64,000 nucleotides of DNA from Hyphomicrobiales bacterium (GTDB lineage Bacteria; Pseudomonadota; Alphaproteobacteria; Rhizobiales; JACESI01): the NCBI GenBank assembly GCA_013911885.1, contig JACESI010000012.1, positions 17,189 to 81,188 of the forward strand, in the 5' to 3' direction. Position numbers and translations under genes: made by a program. Positions 9,596-17,903 of this stretch are shown here, in pieces (position 1 is the stretch's first letter; every line of letters begins with the position of its first letter). The notes under the pieces were generated by a model. It was not told where the DNA came from. It made no database searches and saw only the letters and a list, made by a program, of their open reading frames with translations.

Positions 9596-10186
9596 GTGGA
9601 GCGATATGTTTTTGGCTATGGCAGCCTCGTAAACGCCCAGACCCACAATTATACGCAAACCCACAAGGCAAGCCTTGTCGGCTGGCGGCGGGTCTGGCGA
9701 CGCACCCACCGGCGTGATCTAGCTTATCTCACCATCGTGCCGGACCCCGCAACCCGCCTGATCGGCGTTATCGCCCGCGTGGCAATGGAAGACTGGGACG
9801 CGCTTGATCTGCGCGAACAGGCCTATGACCGGCTCTCTCTCGGCACAGAAGTTGACCACCCGCTTCTAAGCCCGGTCGATCTTGTGGTCTATTCGATACC
9901 AGAGTGCGATCTGATGCCTGCCTCCGCCACCCATCCCATTCTCATGACCTATCTTGATGCTGTACTGCACGGCTATCTCCAGGCCTATGGCGAGGAAGGC
10001 ATTGACCACTTTATCGAAACCACCGACGGGTGGGAGACACCGATTCTGAACGATCGCGACAACCCTCTCTATCCGCGTGCGGTGCCGATATCAGACGAGG
10101 CGAAGCGCTTCTTCGATGCCCGGTTGAAAGCTGTCGGCGTAACGATACTTCAGGAGCGCCCCTTGCGGGATCCAGGGGATCAATGA
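9596..10186 (+). CDS. Gamma-glutamylcyclotransferase-like protein (AIG2/GGCT fold)
   Basis: A 196-residue cytoplasmic protein. The N-terminal FGYGSLVN is the substrate-binding loop of the gamma-glutamylcyclotransferase fold, and the Glu in LREQAYDRL sits where the catalytic acid of this fold lies. Family members release 5-oxoproline from gamma-glutamyl amines or peptides, or are uncharacterised. The GTG start follows GAAGGGGAGG at good spacing. It is separated from nasA by 214 bases in which I see no gene, so it is probably not part of the nitrate operon. The substrate cannot be read from the sequence. Confidence 0.72.
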   Translation: MERYVFGYGSLVNAQTHNYTQTHKASLVGWRRVWRRTHRRDLAYLTIVPDPATRLIGVIARVAMEDWDALDLREQAYDRLSLGTEVDHPLLSPVDLVVYSIPECDLMPASATHPILMTYLDAVLHGYLQAYGEEGIDHFIETTDGWETPILNDRDNPLYPRAVPISDEAKRFFDARLKAVGVTILQERPLRDPGDQ

Positions 10187-10274
10187 ATGCAGATTGTCGT
10201 TGCCGCCTTGATGCCTGACCGGGCGTGAGGCAATAGGACGCTGCGTCAACTCTTGTTGAGGCGACGGTTTGTCT

Positions 10275-10302
10275 TTGACTGTTTAAGATTTTTGCCTATC
10301 CT
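10275..10302 (+). promoter_or_regulatory. Predicted sigma-70 promoter of the PqqA-like gene, with palindrome over the -10
   Basis: TTGACT (10275-10280) and TATCCT (10297-10302) are separated by 16 bases, a near-consensus housekeeping promoter. The -10 lies inside the odd palindrome ATCCTTAAAGGAT (10298-10310), which could be an operator. The distance to the start codon is 55 bases. Confidence 0.5.
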
Positions 10303-10357
10303 TAAAGGATGGGGTGGTATCATCTCGTAAGCTGCGCTTCTTTTGGAGGAGATAAAC

Positions 10358-10453
10358 ATGAAATCCTGGTCTAAGCCCGTCATGAACAGCGTCAATGCAG
10401 GTTTCGAAATTTCGCGTTATCTGCCGGCGGAACTTGGTTCCTGCAAAAAGTAA
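10358..10453 (+). CDS. PqqA-like precursor peptide (31 residues), not clustered with pqq genes
   Basis: The reading frame encodes 31 residues that begin MKSWSKP, contain GFEISRY and end with LGSCKK. The Glu-x3-Tyr pair (E17 and Y21) matches the two residues that PqqE joins in PQQ biosynthesis, and the W-x-K-P start and G-x-E core fit the PqqA family. GGAGGA at ideal spacing precedes the ATG; a promoter lies upstream and a terminator directly downstream. In the PQQ pathway the peptide is crosslinked by PqqE/PqqD and cut out by peptidases. None of pqqBCDE is in this window, so this is either the genuine pqqA at a separate locus, a paralogue, or the precursor of a related modified peptide. The C-terminal tail, with a Cys, is somewhat long. 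Confidence 0.75.
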   Translation: MKSWSKPVMNSVNAGFEISRYLPAELGSCKK

Positions 10454-10485
10454 GACCTTTTAGGGAAACCGAAAGGTCAAGGCCG

Positions 10486-10518
10486 CTGTCCTGTTTCAAA
10501 GCAGGGCAGCTTTTTTAT
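10486..10518 (+). terminator. Intrinsic terminator after the PqqA-like gene
   Basis: GCTGTCCTG and CAGGGCAGC pair (one G-T) around an 8-base loop and are followed by TTTTTTATTTTTT. A second small hairpin, GACCTTT/AAAGGTC, sits at about 10454-10478 directly after the stop. Partial termination here would give more precursor transcript than downstream transcript. Confidence 0.75.
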
Positions 10519-10571
10519 TTTTTGCGTCTATGCCGACAACAACCTTGTAACCACAGATTGCGGAAATTCCC

Positions 10572-11318
10572 ATGCAGCTTCAGCTTTCCACATGGCAGGA
10601 AGTGGATGCTTATCTCACCCGGAGCCAGACCATCATTCTGCCTTTCGGTTCAACCGAGCAGCATGGCCCGACGGGGCTTATCGGAACCGATGCGCTCTGC
10701 CCGGCGGCGATTGCCGAGGCCGTTGGCGAAGCGACAGGAACGCTTATTGGCCCTGCCTTCGCCATCGGCATGGCGCAACATCATATGGGCTTTGCGGGGA
10801 CCATGACCCTGCGCCCGTCGACCATTATCGCGATGGTGCACGATGCGGTTTCCTCCCTCGCGCTGCACGGTTTCCGGCGGTTCTATTTTCTCAACGGGCA
10901 TGGCGGCAATATCGCGACCCTATCGACCGCCTTCTCGGCGTTTCATGCCGAGTTGAGCCTTGATCCTGACCAGACGGAAAGTCCTGATATCCGTTTGAAG
11001 CAACGCAACTGGTGGGATGGCAACCGCTTTCGTGCGCTTTCCGCCGAGTATTATGGCGCGGCGGAGGGAACCCACGCGACATGCTCCGAAATCTCGCTTT
11101 CGAATTATCTTTATCCCGACCATGTGAAATCGGCTGTTCTTGATCCGGAAATCGCGCCGCGCGGTCCGATCCTCGATGCGGCTGATTTTCGCCGCCGTTT
11201 CCCCGATGGACGCATGGGCTCGAACCCGTCGCTCTGTTCGGTGGCCCATGGCAAGCGCATATTCGAAGCCGCACGGGATGATGTCATCGACGATCTCAGC
11301 CAGTCTTTCCGCGACTGA
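10572..11318 (+). CDS. Creatininase-family metal-dependent amidohydrolase
   Basis: A 248-residue member of the creatininase / FAPy deformylase / MftE family. Metal-ligand motifs are visible: LPFGSTEQHGP with its Glu and His, the following Asp in GTDAL, LNGHGGN, and a distal Glu in ATCSEISLSNY. Family members hydrolyse cyclic or linear amides; MftE is the peptidase that trims the modified mycofactocin precursor. The gene starts 118 bases after the PqqA-like peptide gene on the same strand, past the terminator, so read-through coupling is possible. Role as peptide-processing enzyme is inference; creatininase or a formamide hydrolase remain possible. Confidence 0.85.
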   Translation: MQLQLSTWQEVDAYLTRSQTIILPFGSTEQHGPTGLIGTDALCPAAIAEAVGEATGTLIGPAFAIGMAQHHMGFAGTMTLRPSTIIAMVHDAVSSLALHGFRRFYFLNGHGGNIATLSTAFSAFHAELSLDPDQTESPDIRLKQRNWWDGNRFRALSAEYYGAAEGTHATCSEISLSNYLYPDHVKSAVLDPEIAPRGPILDAADFRRRFPDGRMGSNPSLCSVAHGKRIFEAARDDVIDDLSQSFRD

Positions 11319-11333
11319 CACGCACGCCCCCGT

Positions 11334-11357
11334 GACCTGTCCCTAGACCTGTCCCTA
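11334..11357. repeat. Two tandem copies of a 12-base unit at a convergent gene end
   Basis: GACCTGTCCCTA occurs twice in direct succession. The second copy includes the complement of the stop codon of the AsmA gene. It looks like a replication-slippage duplication, with no evident function. Confidence 0.7.
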
Positions 11358-14300
11358 GTTTTTCTTGCCACCAAGAAGACCGCCAAGTCCCTGGATAAGC
11401 TGATCGGCCGGGCGCTGTGGTTCAGTTTCTGGCACGCTCACGTTCGGATCGGCGGGCGCAGCCGGTGTTGCCGCGGACCCGGAGTTCTTGGGTTTGATAA
11501 GTTTTTGCAGCGCATCGGCAACGGGCGCTGCTGCCGGGGAGCCGAGCGGTGAGGCGAGGCCTTTTGTGGGCTGCGGCCGTGCGCGGGGAACCGGAACCTC
11601 GCCGACGGCAAGCGGCACAATCGGCGCGGTCGCTTCCCTGCCGCCGAGAAGCGCGCCAACCGCGCCGACCGCCGCGGCAACCCCGCCTTCTTTCGAAATC
11701 TTGCCATCCTGAATGAGTGTTCCAAGGTCGACGCCGGTCTTGGCCTGCAATGTCTCGCCAACCTTACCCGCGATCCCGGTTTTCGGATCCGTGCCAAGGC
11801 CTTTCAGAAGTTCCGCCGGTTTGCTGGAAGCGATCTTGGCAAAGCCGCCGCCGAGCGATTGCAGTTTCGCGAGGCCAGCGGCCGGGTCTTCCAGAAACCC
11901 CTTGATGTCCGGATAGATGCGCGGTTTCGCCCAGTTGCCATCGATGATCACGGGTACGGCAAAGCCCGCAAGATCCTGCGCACCGCCCTGACCTTCGAGG
12001 CTTGCAACGATTTTCGGATTGACCCGGTATTTCAGCGTCTGCGCCGGAAGGTCGACGCTGCCCTCGCCGGTGACGCGCACAAGCGGACCGACCAGCGTGA
12101 GATCGCTGTTCGAGGCGACGCCGTTTTGCACATTGAAGGATGCCGTGAAGGCGCTGAAATCGGTTTTCTCGGCTGGGGCAGTGTTCCATCCGGAAAGCGC
12201 ACCGCTCGTCAGGGCGCGCATCGACTTGGCAATATTGATGCCGCGGATCGCGCCATTGTTGAAGGCAAATTTCGTGGCTCCGTTGAGTGCCTGAACCAGT
12301 TCCGCCTCGGATTTGCCGGATGTCGTCATATCGAGCGAGAAATCAAGCCCGCCCTCGATCCGCTCGAATTTCGCGGCATCCCGCAGGAACGGATAAGCCT
12401 CGATCGCCGTTGTCGTGAGTTTGACGGCCATGGCAGGCACGGCCCCGGCATTGGTGATCGAAACACGGGCATTGCCTGTGCCGCCATAAAAGGTCATCTG
12501 CGTCAGATCAGCGTGAAGCGCGCCGCCCTGCATGGTGGTCTTAAGCGCAAGCGGACCGATGCTCATGCCCTCGACTTTAAGCGTTTTCACCCGGGCGGTA
12601 AGATCGAGTTCGGCGGCATTGATGAAGCTGAAATCAATCGGCGCGCGGCTCCACCCGGCTTGGGGCGCCCGGGCGGACTGTCCGGTCTGCCCCCCGGAAC
12701 CGCCGCTCGCCTCAGAAGAGGTCGCGATATAAGGATTCACATCCAGAAGATCGAAGGCAATTTCAGCTTTCACGGAAGGCTTTGCACCAAGACCGACGCT
12801 CGCCGTGCCACTTCCTTTGACATCGTCAAGAGCGAGCGACAATGTTTTGAGCGTAACGGCCTTGTCGCTCGCGGTGAAGTCGGTCGCAATGTCAAAGGCG
12901 TTGTAGCCGGGGCCTGCGGGCAGCGCCGTGCCAAGCCATTGCGCAAGAGAACGAAGGGATTTGCCCTTGATCGTCAGTTCGCCGCCAATCGGCAGCGACG
13001 GGGTGATATTGCCGCTGAAAGTGGCGGCGACCTTCGACAGCGCGACGCTCGCTTTCGTCGCCGCCGCCCGTCCGCTGATCAGGGCGCCCGCGTCGCTTGT
13101 CGCATCCACGCGGATTGTCTCGCCGCGCCAGTTGCCGCTGCCCTTCACATTGACAGGCTTGGTCAAGCCGTCAATCGTGGCGTTGAGCGAAAGCGCCGAC
13201 ACCTCGTCCGCTGCCGGGTCATTAAACGTCTCGGCAAGGCCAAGCCCACGGATGCGCGCTTCGGATATGCCCACAGACCCGCGCGCATTGATGGTGGCAA
13301 GCACGTCCGCGCTGTTCAGGCCCTGAAAACCGAAGGTCAGATCGGTGCCGATCCTGCCTTCGATCTGTTTTGTCAGCGCATCCTGCCCGGCGAGAGCAAG
13401 CAGTGTTTTGAGGGAAAGATTGTTGGCTTTCACGCTGCCATAGGTCGTGAGTGGCTGTTGTTTCGAATCAGCCTCAAGCGAGGCGCGCGCCGATCCGCCG
13501 ATGGCCACGACATCCGTGATATCGAGTTTCACGACACCGTTTGACAGCGCAAACCGCCCGCGCAGGTTTTCAACGCCGTGATCGCCGGTCTTGATCGCCT
13601 GAGCCGAAAAAGCGAGGTCGGCATCGACCGCGCTGAGCGCGGAAAGATCCGGCTCGCCTGCTGTCTCAGCTTTGCCATTCGCATCGGCGTTCGCTGCTGT
13701 TGTCGTCTGCGATGATGCATCCGCCGGTCTCAACCGGTCGAGATCAAGGATGCCAAGCCCAAGGGAGCCTTTTACCAGCGGGCGCGCGCCGGTGCTGTCG
13801 ATGATGAGATCGGTCTTGAGCGCTGTATCGTAAAAATTGCTGTTATCGAATTTGAGGGTAATCCTGCCCTCTTCGGCCTTGATTGTGCCGAGCGCTGCAA
13901 GGTCGCCGGGGGCCAGTGCGCCGCCGGACAGGTCAGCAAGATTGGTGGCCTTGATGTCGAGTGTACCGTCGAAAATATCGGGTCCGCCCCCGTCAATCAC
14001 GCCATTGGCTGCAATGGTCGCGGTCTTGTAGACCGCGGTAAGTGAGACCCGGCCCTGATTGGTTGCAAGCAGGGTCTTGAAGTCCGGTATCTGCCCGGAC
14101 AAGGCGATATCCTCACCGCTCACATTGGCCGAGCCTGCGAGATTGAGAGGGCCTTTCGCATCCGGCAGGGAGGCGGAAACCGTCAGATTGCTGATTTCAA
14201 GCGGCGCAACCCCGGTCTTGCCATAGCGGATTGTGGCTTGCTCGATGGTGAATTTCTGCACCTGAAGCGTTTCCACCAGAGAATTGACGAGATCATTTTC

Positions 14301-14750
14301 AACCGCTGGGTTGGCGGAAGGCGCGGTCTGATCCGCAGACGGCGAAGGCGTGGTTGCGGCATCGACGCTGTTTGGTGCAAGCCAGACCGGCGAGCCATCG
14401 TCTCTGAGTTCGATCACGATATCGGGCTTACCGAGATGGATTTCCTCGATATCGATCGATTTGCTGAACAGCGCGGACAGACCGACGGAAAAGCGCGCCT
14501 CCTCGGCCTTGATGATCGGTTCATGGTTCGGCGGGCTCACCGAAACATTTCTCGCAACAAGCCGCACACTCGGCACCAGCGCCATCTCGACGTCGCCATC
14601 AACAAGAATGCGCCAGCCGGTTTTCTGTTCGATCAGACGCTGAACCTCTGTCTTGATCGTCTCGGCAGGCAGGATGAACGGGGCGAGGAAGACCAGCGCC
14701 GCAAGCAGGGCGAGGCCAGAGACGATGAAAATCAAGAGGCGACGAAACAT
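11355..14750 (-). CDS. AsmA family protein
   Basis: A 1131-residue protein with one N-terminal membrane anchor (about residues 4-28) and a large periplasmic part. The N-terminal AsmA domain is recognisable from IKTEVQRLIEQKTGWRILVDG. The AsmA-C region near residues 800-950 includes GVASNSDLTLVGPLVRVTG. AsmA-like proteins form long lipid-transfer bridges and affect outer-membrane assembly. The C-terminal 150 residues are rich in Ala, Pro and Gly and probably disordered. The gene stands alone, convergent with the creatininase-family gene. Confidence 0.88.
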   Translation of the reverse strand: MFRRLLIFIVSGLALLAALVFLAPFILPAETIKTEVQRLIEQKTGWRILVDGDVEMALVPSVRLVARNVSVSPPNHEPIIKAEEARFSVGLSALFSKSIDIEEIHLGKPDIVIELRDDGSPVWLAPNSVDAATTPSPSADQTAPSANPAVENDLVNSLVETLQVQKFTIEQATIRYGKTGVAPLEISNLTVSASLPDAKGPLNLAGSANVSGEDIALSGQIPDFKTLLATNQGRVSLTAVYKTATIAANGVIDGGGPDIFDGTLDIKATNLADLSGGALAPGDLAALGTIKAEEGRITLKFDNSNFYDTALKTDLIIDSTGARPLVKGSLGLGILDLDRLRPADASSQTTTAANADANGKAETAGEPDLSALSAVDADLAFSAQAIKTGDHGVENLRGRFALSNGVVKLDITDVVAIGGSARASLEADSKQQPLTTYGSVKANNLSLKTLLALAGQDALTKQIEGRIGTDLTFGFQGLNSADVLATINARGSVGISEARIRGLGLAETFNDPAADEVSALSLNATIDGLTKPVNVKGSGNWRGETIRVDATSDAGALISGRAAATKASVALSKVAATFSGNITPSLPIGGELTIKGKSLRSLAQWLGTALPAGPGYNAFDIATDFTASDKAVTLKTLSLALDDVKGSGTASVGLGAKPSVKAEIAFDLLDVNPYIATSSEASGGSGGQTGQSARAPQAGWSRAPIDFSFINAAELDLTARVKTLKVEGMSIGPLALKTTMQGGALHADLTQMTFYGGTGNARVSITNAGAVPAMAVKLTTTAIEAYPFLRDAAKFERIEGGLDFSLDMTTSGKSEAELVQALNGATKFAFNNGAIRGINIAKSMRALTSGALSGWNTAPAEKTDFSAFTASFNVQNGVASNSDLTLVGPLVRVTGEGSVDLPAQTLKYRVNPKIVASLEGQGGAQDLAGFAVPVIIDGNWAKPRIYPDIKGFLEDPAAGLAKLQSLGGGFAKIASSKPAELLKGLGTDPKTGIAGKVGETLQAKTGVDLGTLIQDGKISKEGGVAAAVGAVGALLGGREATAPIVPLAVGEVPVPRARPQPTKGLASPLGSPAAAPVADALQKLIKPKNSGSAATPAAPADPNVSVPETEPQRPADQLIQGLGGLLGGKKN

Positions 14751-14834
14751 GGCTGCTCCAAGTCATGTGTACTGACTATGCCTGATTCCATCAGACTTCG
14801 CGAAAAACGTCGCTAAATTATGTCGGCGGCGACA

Positions 14835-15890
14835 TCAGCCGCGCAAGCCGAGAGATTCCGCCTGCGCGATCAAGGCTTCGCGCGTGAGAAGGCCGCTTTG
14901 GGCATCGAGGCGGCTGACGACGGAGGCAGCATTGAGGGCGGCGAGAACGAGGGCCTCCTCTGGTGTGTCGCCCATGACGAGGCTGCCGGAAAGCGTCGAG
15001 GCGAAGGCATCGCCCGCGCCCGTCGTGCCCGCAACTTCGGTCCGGATCACCGGCTGGTAGCAGAGTTTGCCCGCGACAGACAGATACGCGCCGTTGCCGC
15101 CATCGGTAACACCGATATAGCGCGGGCCGAAAGCATGAAGCCGCTTTGCATAATTCTCAAGCGGAAGCCTGAAGCCCTGTACCGAAAGGACCGGTTCAGC
15201 GGCTGTGTTCAGCGTATCGCCCTTTTCCCAGCCGGTACGTTCCACGAGTTTCGGGACAAGTGCGCGCGCCTCATCCATGTTGCAGATGAAAAGATCAACA
15301 TCCGGAAGGCTTTCGAAGAACGGATCGGTCTTGTTGGTGAGTTGAAGAACACCGGGATTGACCGCAACAAAAGCGCCTGCAAGCTTGGCGCGGGCGACCA
15401 GCGCCGGAAAGCGGTTTGCAGAATCGTTGCTGAGATTGGTGATATAGACAAGATCCGCCCCTCGGAAGACTTCTGGCGCGATGTCGTCATCAACCAGAAA
15501 TCCATTTGCGCCGCGATGGGTGAAAATCGCGGCGTTGCGGTCATGCGAGGCGATGAGCAGTGAAACCGCGGTCGCCTCGGTCGGATGGGTGCGCACGAGA
15601 TCGGTCGCAATCCCTTCCTCCTCGAACCGCCCGGAAATCTTGGTCGCATTGATGTCATGGCCGAGCTTGACCAGCGGGGAAACGTCAAAGCCCTGTCGTT
15701 TGAGCGAGATCGCGGCATTGACCGCGCCGCCGCCGGTATGGGTGCTGACCGCCTCGGCATCGACCTTGCGCCCTGGCTGCATAAGCAGAAAACTCGTCGT
15801 CTGATTGGTCAGCGTCATCTGTTCGATATCGTCATTGGCGATGGTCGCGATGATATCGAGTGTTGCGGAACCGACGGTGATTGCTTTCAT
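14835..15890 (-). CDS. PfkB-family carbohydrate or nucleoside kinase
   Basis: A 351-residue kinase of the ribokinase/PfkB family. The N-terminal part has VGSATLDII and THTGGGAVNAA (substrate-binding Gly pair), and the C-terminal part has TTGAGDAFASTL, the anion hole and catalytic Asp. The start is set at the ATG with GGAGAT six bases upstream; an upstream in-frame codon would add 21 residues without a ribosome-binding site. The substrate (ribose, adenosine or another sugar) cannot be decided. Adenosine-kinase-like proteins of this length are common in Hyphomicrobiales. It is transcribed divergently from the secreted peptidase candidate. Confidence 0.85.
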   Translation of the reverse strand: MKAITVGSATLDIIATIANDDIEQMTLTNQTTSFLLMQPGRKVDAEAVSTHTGGGAVNAAISLKRQGFDVSPLVKLGHDINATKISGRFEEEGIATDLVRTHPTEATAVSLLIASHDRNAAIFTHRGANGFLVDDDIAPEVFRGADLVYITNLSNDSANRFPALVARAKLAGAFVAVNPGVLQLTNKTDPFFESLPDVDLFICNMDEARALVPKLVERTGWEKGDTLNTAAEPVLSVQGFRLPLENYAKRLHAFGPRYIGVTDGGNGAYLSVAGKLCYQPVIRTEVAGTTGAGDAFASTLSGSLVMGDTPEEALVLAALNAASVVSRLDAQSGLLTREALIAQAESLGLRG

Positions 15891-16077
15891 GGGTATCTCC
15901 AGCCAGAGGGCTTCTTTGCCTCTAACACGATCACCGGTGAATCGCCCGCCCAAATCCGAATTTTCCGCGTTGATTACGGGCTTTGCCGCGATATGCTGAG
16001 GAGCCTTGCCTGATCGGTGTGCAGATGCGTATTTTCGCTCCGAATGTCACAGGTTTTCAGTACGCCAAAGGACCAGC

Positions 16078-17385
16078 GTGATCCGTCCGTATCGTGTTTT
16101 TGTCTTTCGTTTGAGCGCATCTTCATGCGTCGCCGCCATTCTCGCCCTCACGCTCCTGCCACATCAAGCGGAAGCGGGGTTTTGTGGCGGCGGGCTGATC
16201 GAGGAGAAGCGCTGCAAGGCGGCAATCGACATCATGCGCGACCTTCTGCCCCAAGCCGCGGCCGAAACGACACAACCGGTCGAAGCGACATCCGGCACGG
16301 CGAGTGGCGCAGCGGCGGGAAACCCGGTCCCGGATGGTTTGCTTCCCGCGCCAAGCCGCATTGGGGCAGCATCGGACGAGACCAGCGCCGCCGCTGGTGC
16401 CACGGCGGTTTCCTCTGGTGATCCCTCTGGTGCAGTGGTGTTCGTACCATACCCGACCGAGCGCCCACGCAACAATAAAGCGCTTTATCCGCAAAATGCA
16501 GCGCTGAAGGATGGCGCGCTCGCTTTTCAGTCTGTGGCGGCTCAATCGGCTGGGGCGGGTGGCGATCGCATATCCGGGCCGTATCTGAGCGATGTCTGTC
16601 TTGACGTCGACAGCATCACCGAGAAAGACATTGCCGGTCAGCGTGCAGCTTTGAAGAAATCGGGGATATGCGTCACCGAAACCCGGCTTGCCGAGAATGG
16701 TCGGCGCTGGCGGCTTTTCATGATAGAAAACCGGAGCAAGGGCGCGGGGCCGCTTTTTGTCGTTCCGCATGACAATGAGGACGCCGCCTTTGCGACCGGC
16801 GTTTACGGCGTTGCAACCTATGGCGGCACGCTGATCGCAGTTGAAGCCGGTGAACAGCGTCTTTTCGAGGGGCAGGACCCGAACCGCAATTTCAGCACAT
16901 CAAGCACGGCGGCAAAATCGTGCCGTGCCCAGCGCGCGCCCGCGCCGCTTTACACCGAAGCCATTCTCTCGCGTCGCCGGTCCGGCGCCGCAATCATCGC
17001 GCTGCACAGCAACGCCAACGGCTGGTCCGGCAACGGTGGCAGTGGCAACATCTCGACACGCAAGACCGGCGGCGGCACGAAACCCTTCATCAGCGCCATC
17101 GCCCGCTCTCGCCGCCTTGCCGATGAGGATACGATGATCATCCTTGCCGGCACCGGCGAGGCGGGCAAGGGTCCTGCCGCCCGCGCGATCCGGCATTTCA
17201 CTGAAAAGGCGGGCGTCAACGTTCTCTATGAGCAGGTCAACCCGCGCAACAACGACTGCTCGCTCTCGAATTACGCCGCGCTGAACAATATCGACCCCTA
17301 TTTCAACATTGAGGTCGAGGACGGCGATACCAAAACGCAGAAGCTGATTTTGGATGCGCTCGCTGATTATCTTGGGCTGAAATAG
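16078..17385 (+). CDS. Secreted M14-like zinc carboxypeptidase candidate
   Basis: A 435-residue protein from a GTG preceded by AAAGGA; this start places a signal peptide at the N-terminus (hydrophobic run AAILALTLL, cleavage after QAEA). Residues 60-150 are Ala/Ser/Thr-rich linker. The C-terminal half carries a pattern of M14 peptidases: HDNE at 231-234 (HxxE zinc ligands), DPNRNF with N269-R270 (carboxylate-binding NR pair), ALHSNANG with His310 (third ligand) and a Glu in FNIEVED (E412) where the catalytic acid would lie. No family name was recalled, so the assignment rests on motif order. It would act in the periplasm on peptides or peptidoglycan stems; that is inference. Confidence 0.6.
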   Translation: MIRPYRVFVFRLSASSCVAAILALTLLPHQAEAGFCGGGLIEEKRCKAAIDIMRDLLPQAAAETTQPVEATSGTASGAAAGNPVPDGLLPAPSRIGAASDETSAAAGATAVSSGDPSGAVVFVPYPTERPRNNKALYPQNAALKDGALAFQSVAAQSAGAGGDRISGPYLSDVCLDVDSITEKDIAGQRAALKKSGICVTETRLAENGRRWRLFMIENRSKGAGPLFVVPHDNEDAAFATGVYGVATYGGTLIAVEAGEQRLFEGQDPNRNFSTSSTAAKSCRAQRAPAPLYTEAILSRRRSGAAIIALHSNANGWSGNGGSGNISTRKTGGGTKPFISAIARSRRLADEDTMIILAGTGEAGKGPAARAIRHFTEKAGVNVLYEQVNPRNNDCSLSNYAALNNIDPYFNIEVEDGDTKTQKLILDALADYLGLK

Positions 17386-17463
17386 AGTGTCGAGATAGAG
17401 GTTGGAGGCGAAGGGATCAGCGCGCCTCGGCCCGCTTGAATGCCCGGTCTCACTTGCGGTATC

Positions 17464-17892
17464 TCAACTTCCCGGATCAGCCACGAAACCGGCTGCTTCA
17501 ATGGCCGCAATCGCAGCTGCCTCGTCATTGTCGGAGCTGTCGCCGGTGACGCCGACCGCGCCGATGATCTGGCCGCCATCGCGCACGAGAACGCCGCCTG
17601 GAACCGGAACGAGCACGCCTTTCGCAAGCGCATTCATCGCCTGCATGAAATAGGGCTGGGTCTTCGCCCGTTCATACAATGTGCGCGAGCCAAGACCCAT
17701 TGCGACCGCGCCGCCTGCTTTGCCCTCGGCGATTTCAGGCCGCAGATTGCTGGTGCCATCCTCGCGCACCAGCATGATCAGATGCCCACCCGCATCGACA
17801 ACAGCGACCGTGAGGGGTTTCATCTGATGGGTTCGGCGGTGATTGATGACGGCGGCGATGATGGCTTCGGCATCGGTTAGTCTGAGCGACAT
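17464..17892 (-). CDS. GlcG/HbpS family protein (DUF336)
   Basis: A 142-residue cytoplasmic protein of the GlcG/HbpS fold, with LTVAVVDAGGHLIMLVRED near the start and GGVLVRDGGQIIGAVGVTG toward the end, both hallmark strands. Members bind haem or accompany glycolate and diol metabolism operons; GlcG's precise task is unknown. AAGGA upstream supports this start. It lies 11 bases after the TRAP large permease gene and is probably the last gene of that operon, which ties it to the hydroxyacid/glyoxylate locus. Confidence 0.85.
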   Translation of the reverse strand: MSLRLTDAEAIIAAVINHRRTHQMKPLTVAVVDAGGHLIMLVREDGTSNLRPEIAEGKAGGAVAMGLGSRTLYERAKTQPYFMQAMNALAKGVLVPVPGGVLVRDGGQIIGAVGVTGDSSDNDEAAAIAAIEAAGFVADPGS

Positions 17893-17903
17893 GCCCCATT
17901 CCT

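Noticed and set aside
11859..13544. A 561-codon open frame on the plus strand antisense to the AsmA gene
   Set aside because: It is Arg/Gly/His-rich without any motif, lies wholly opposite a convincing gene, and is the kind of shadow frame expected from GC-rich codon bias.
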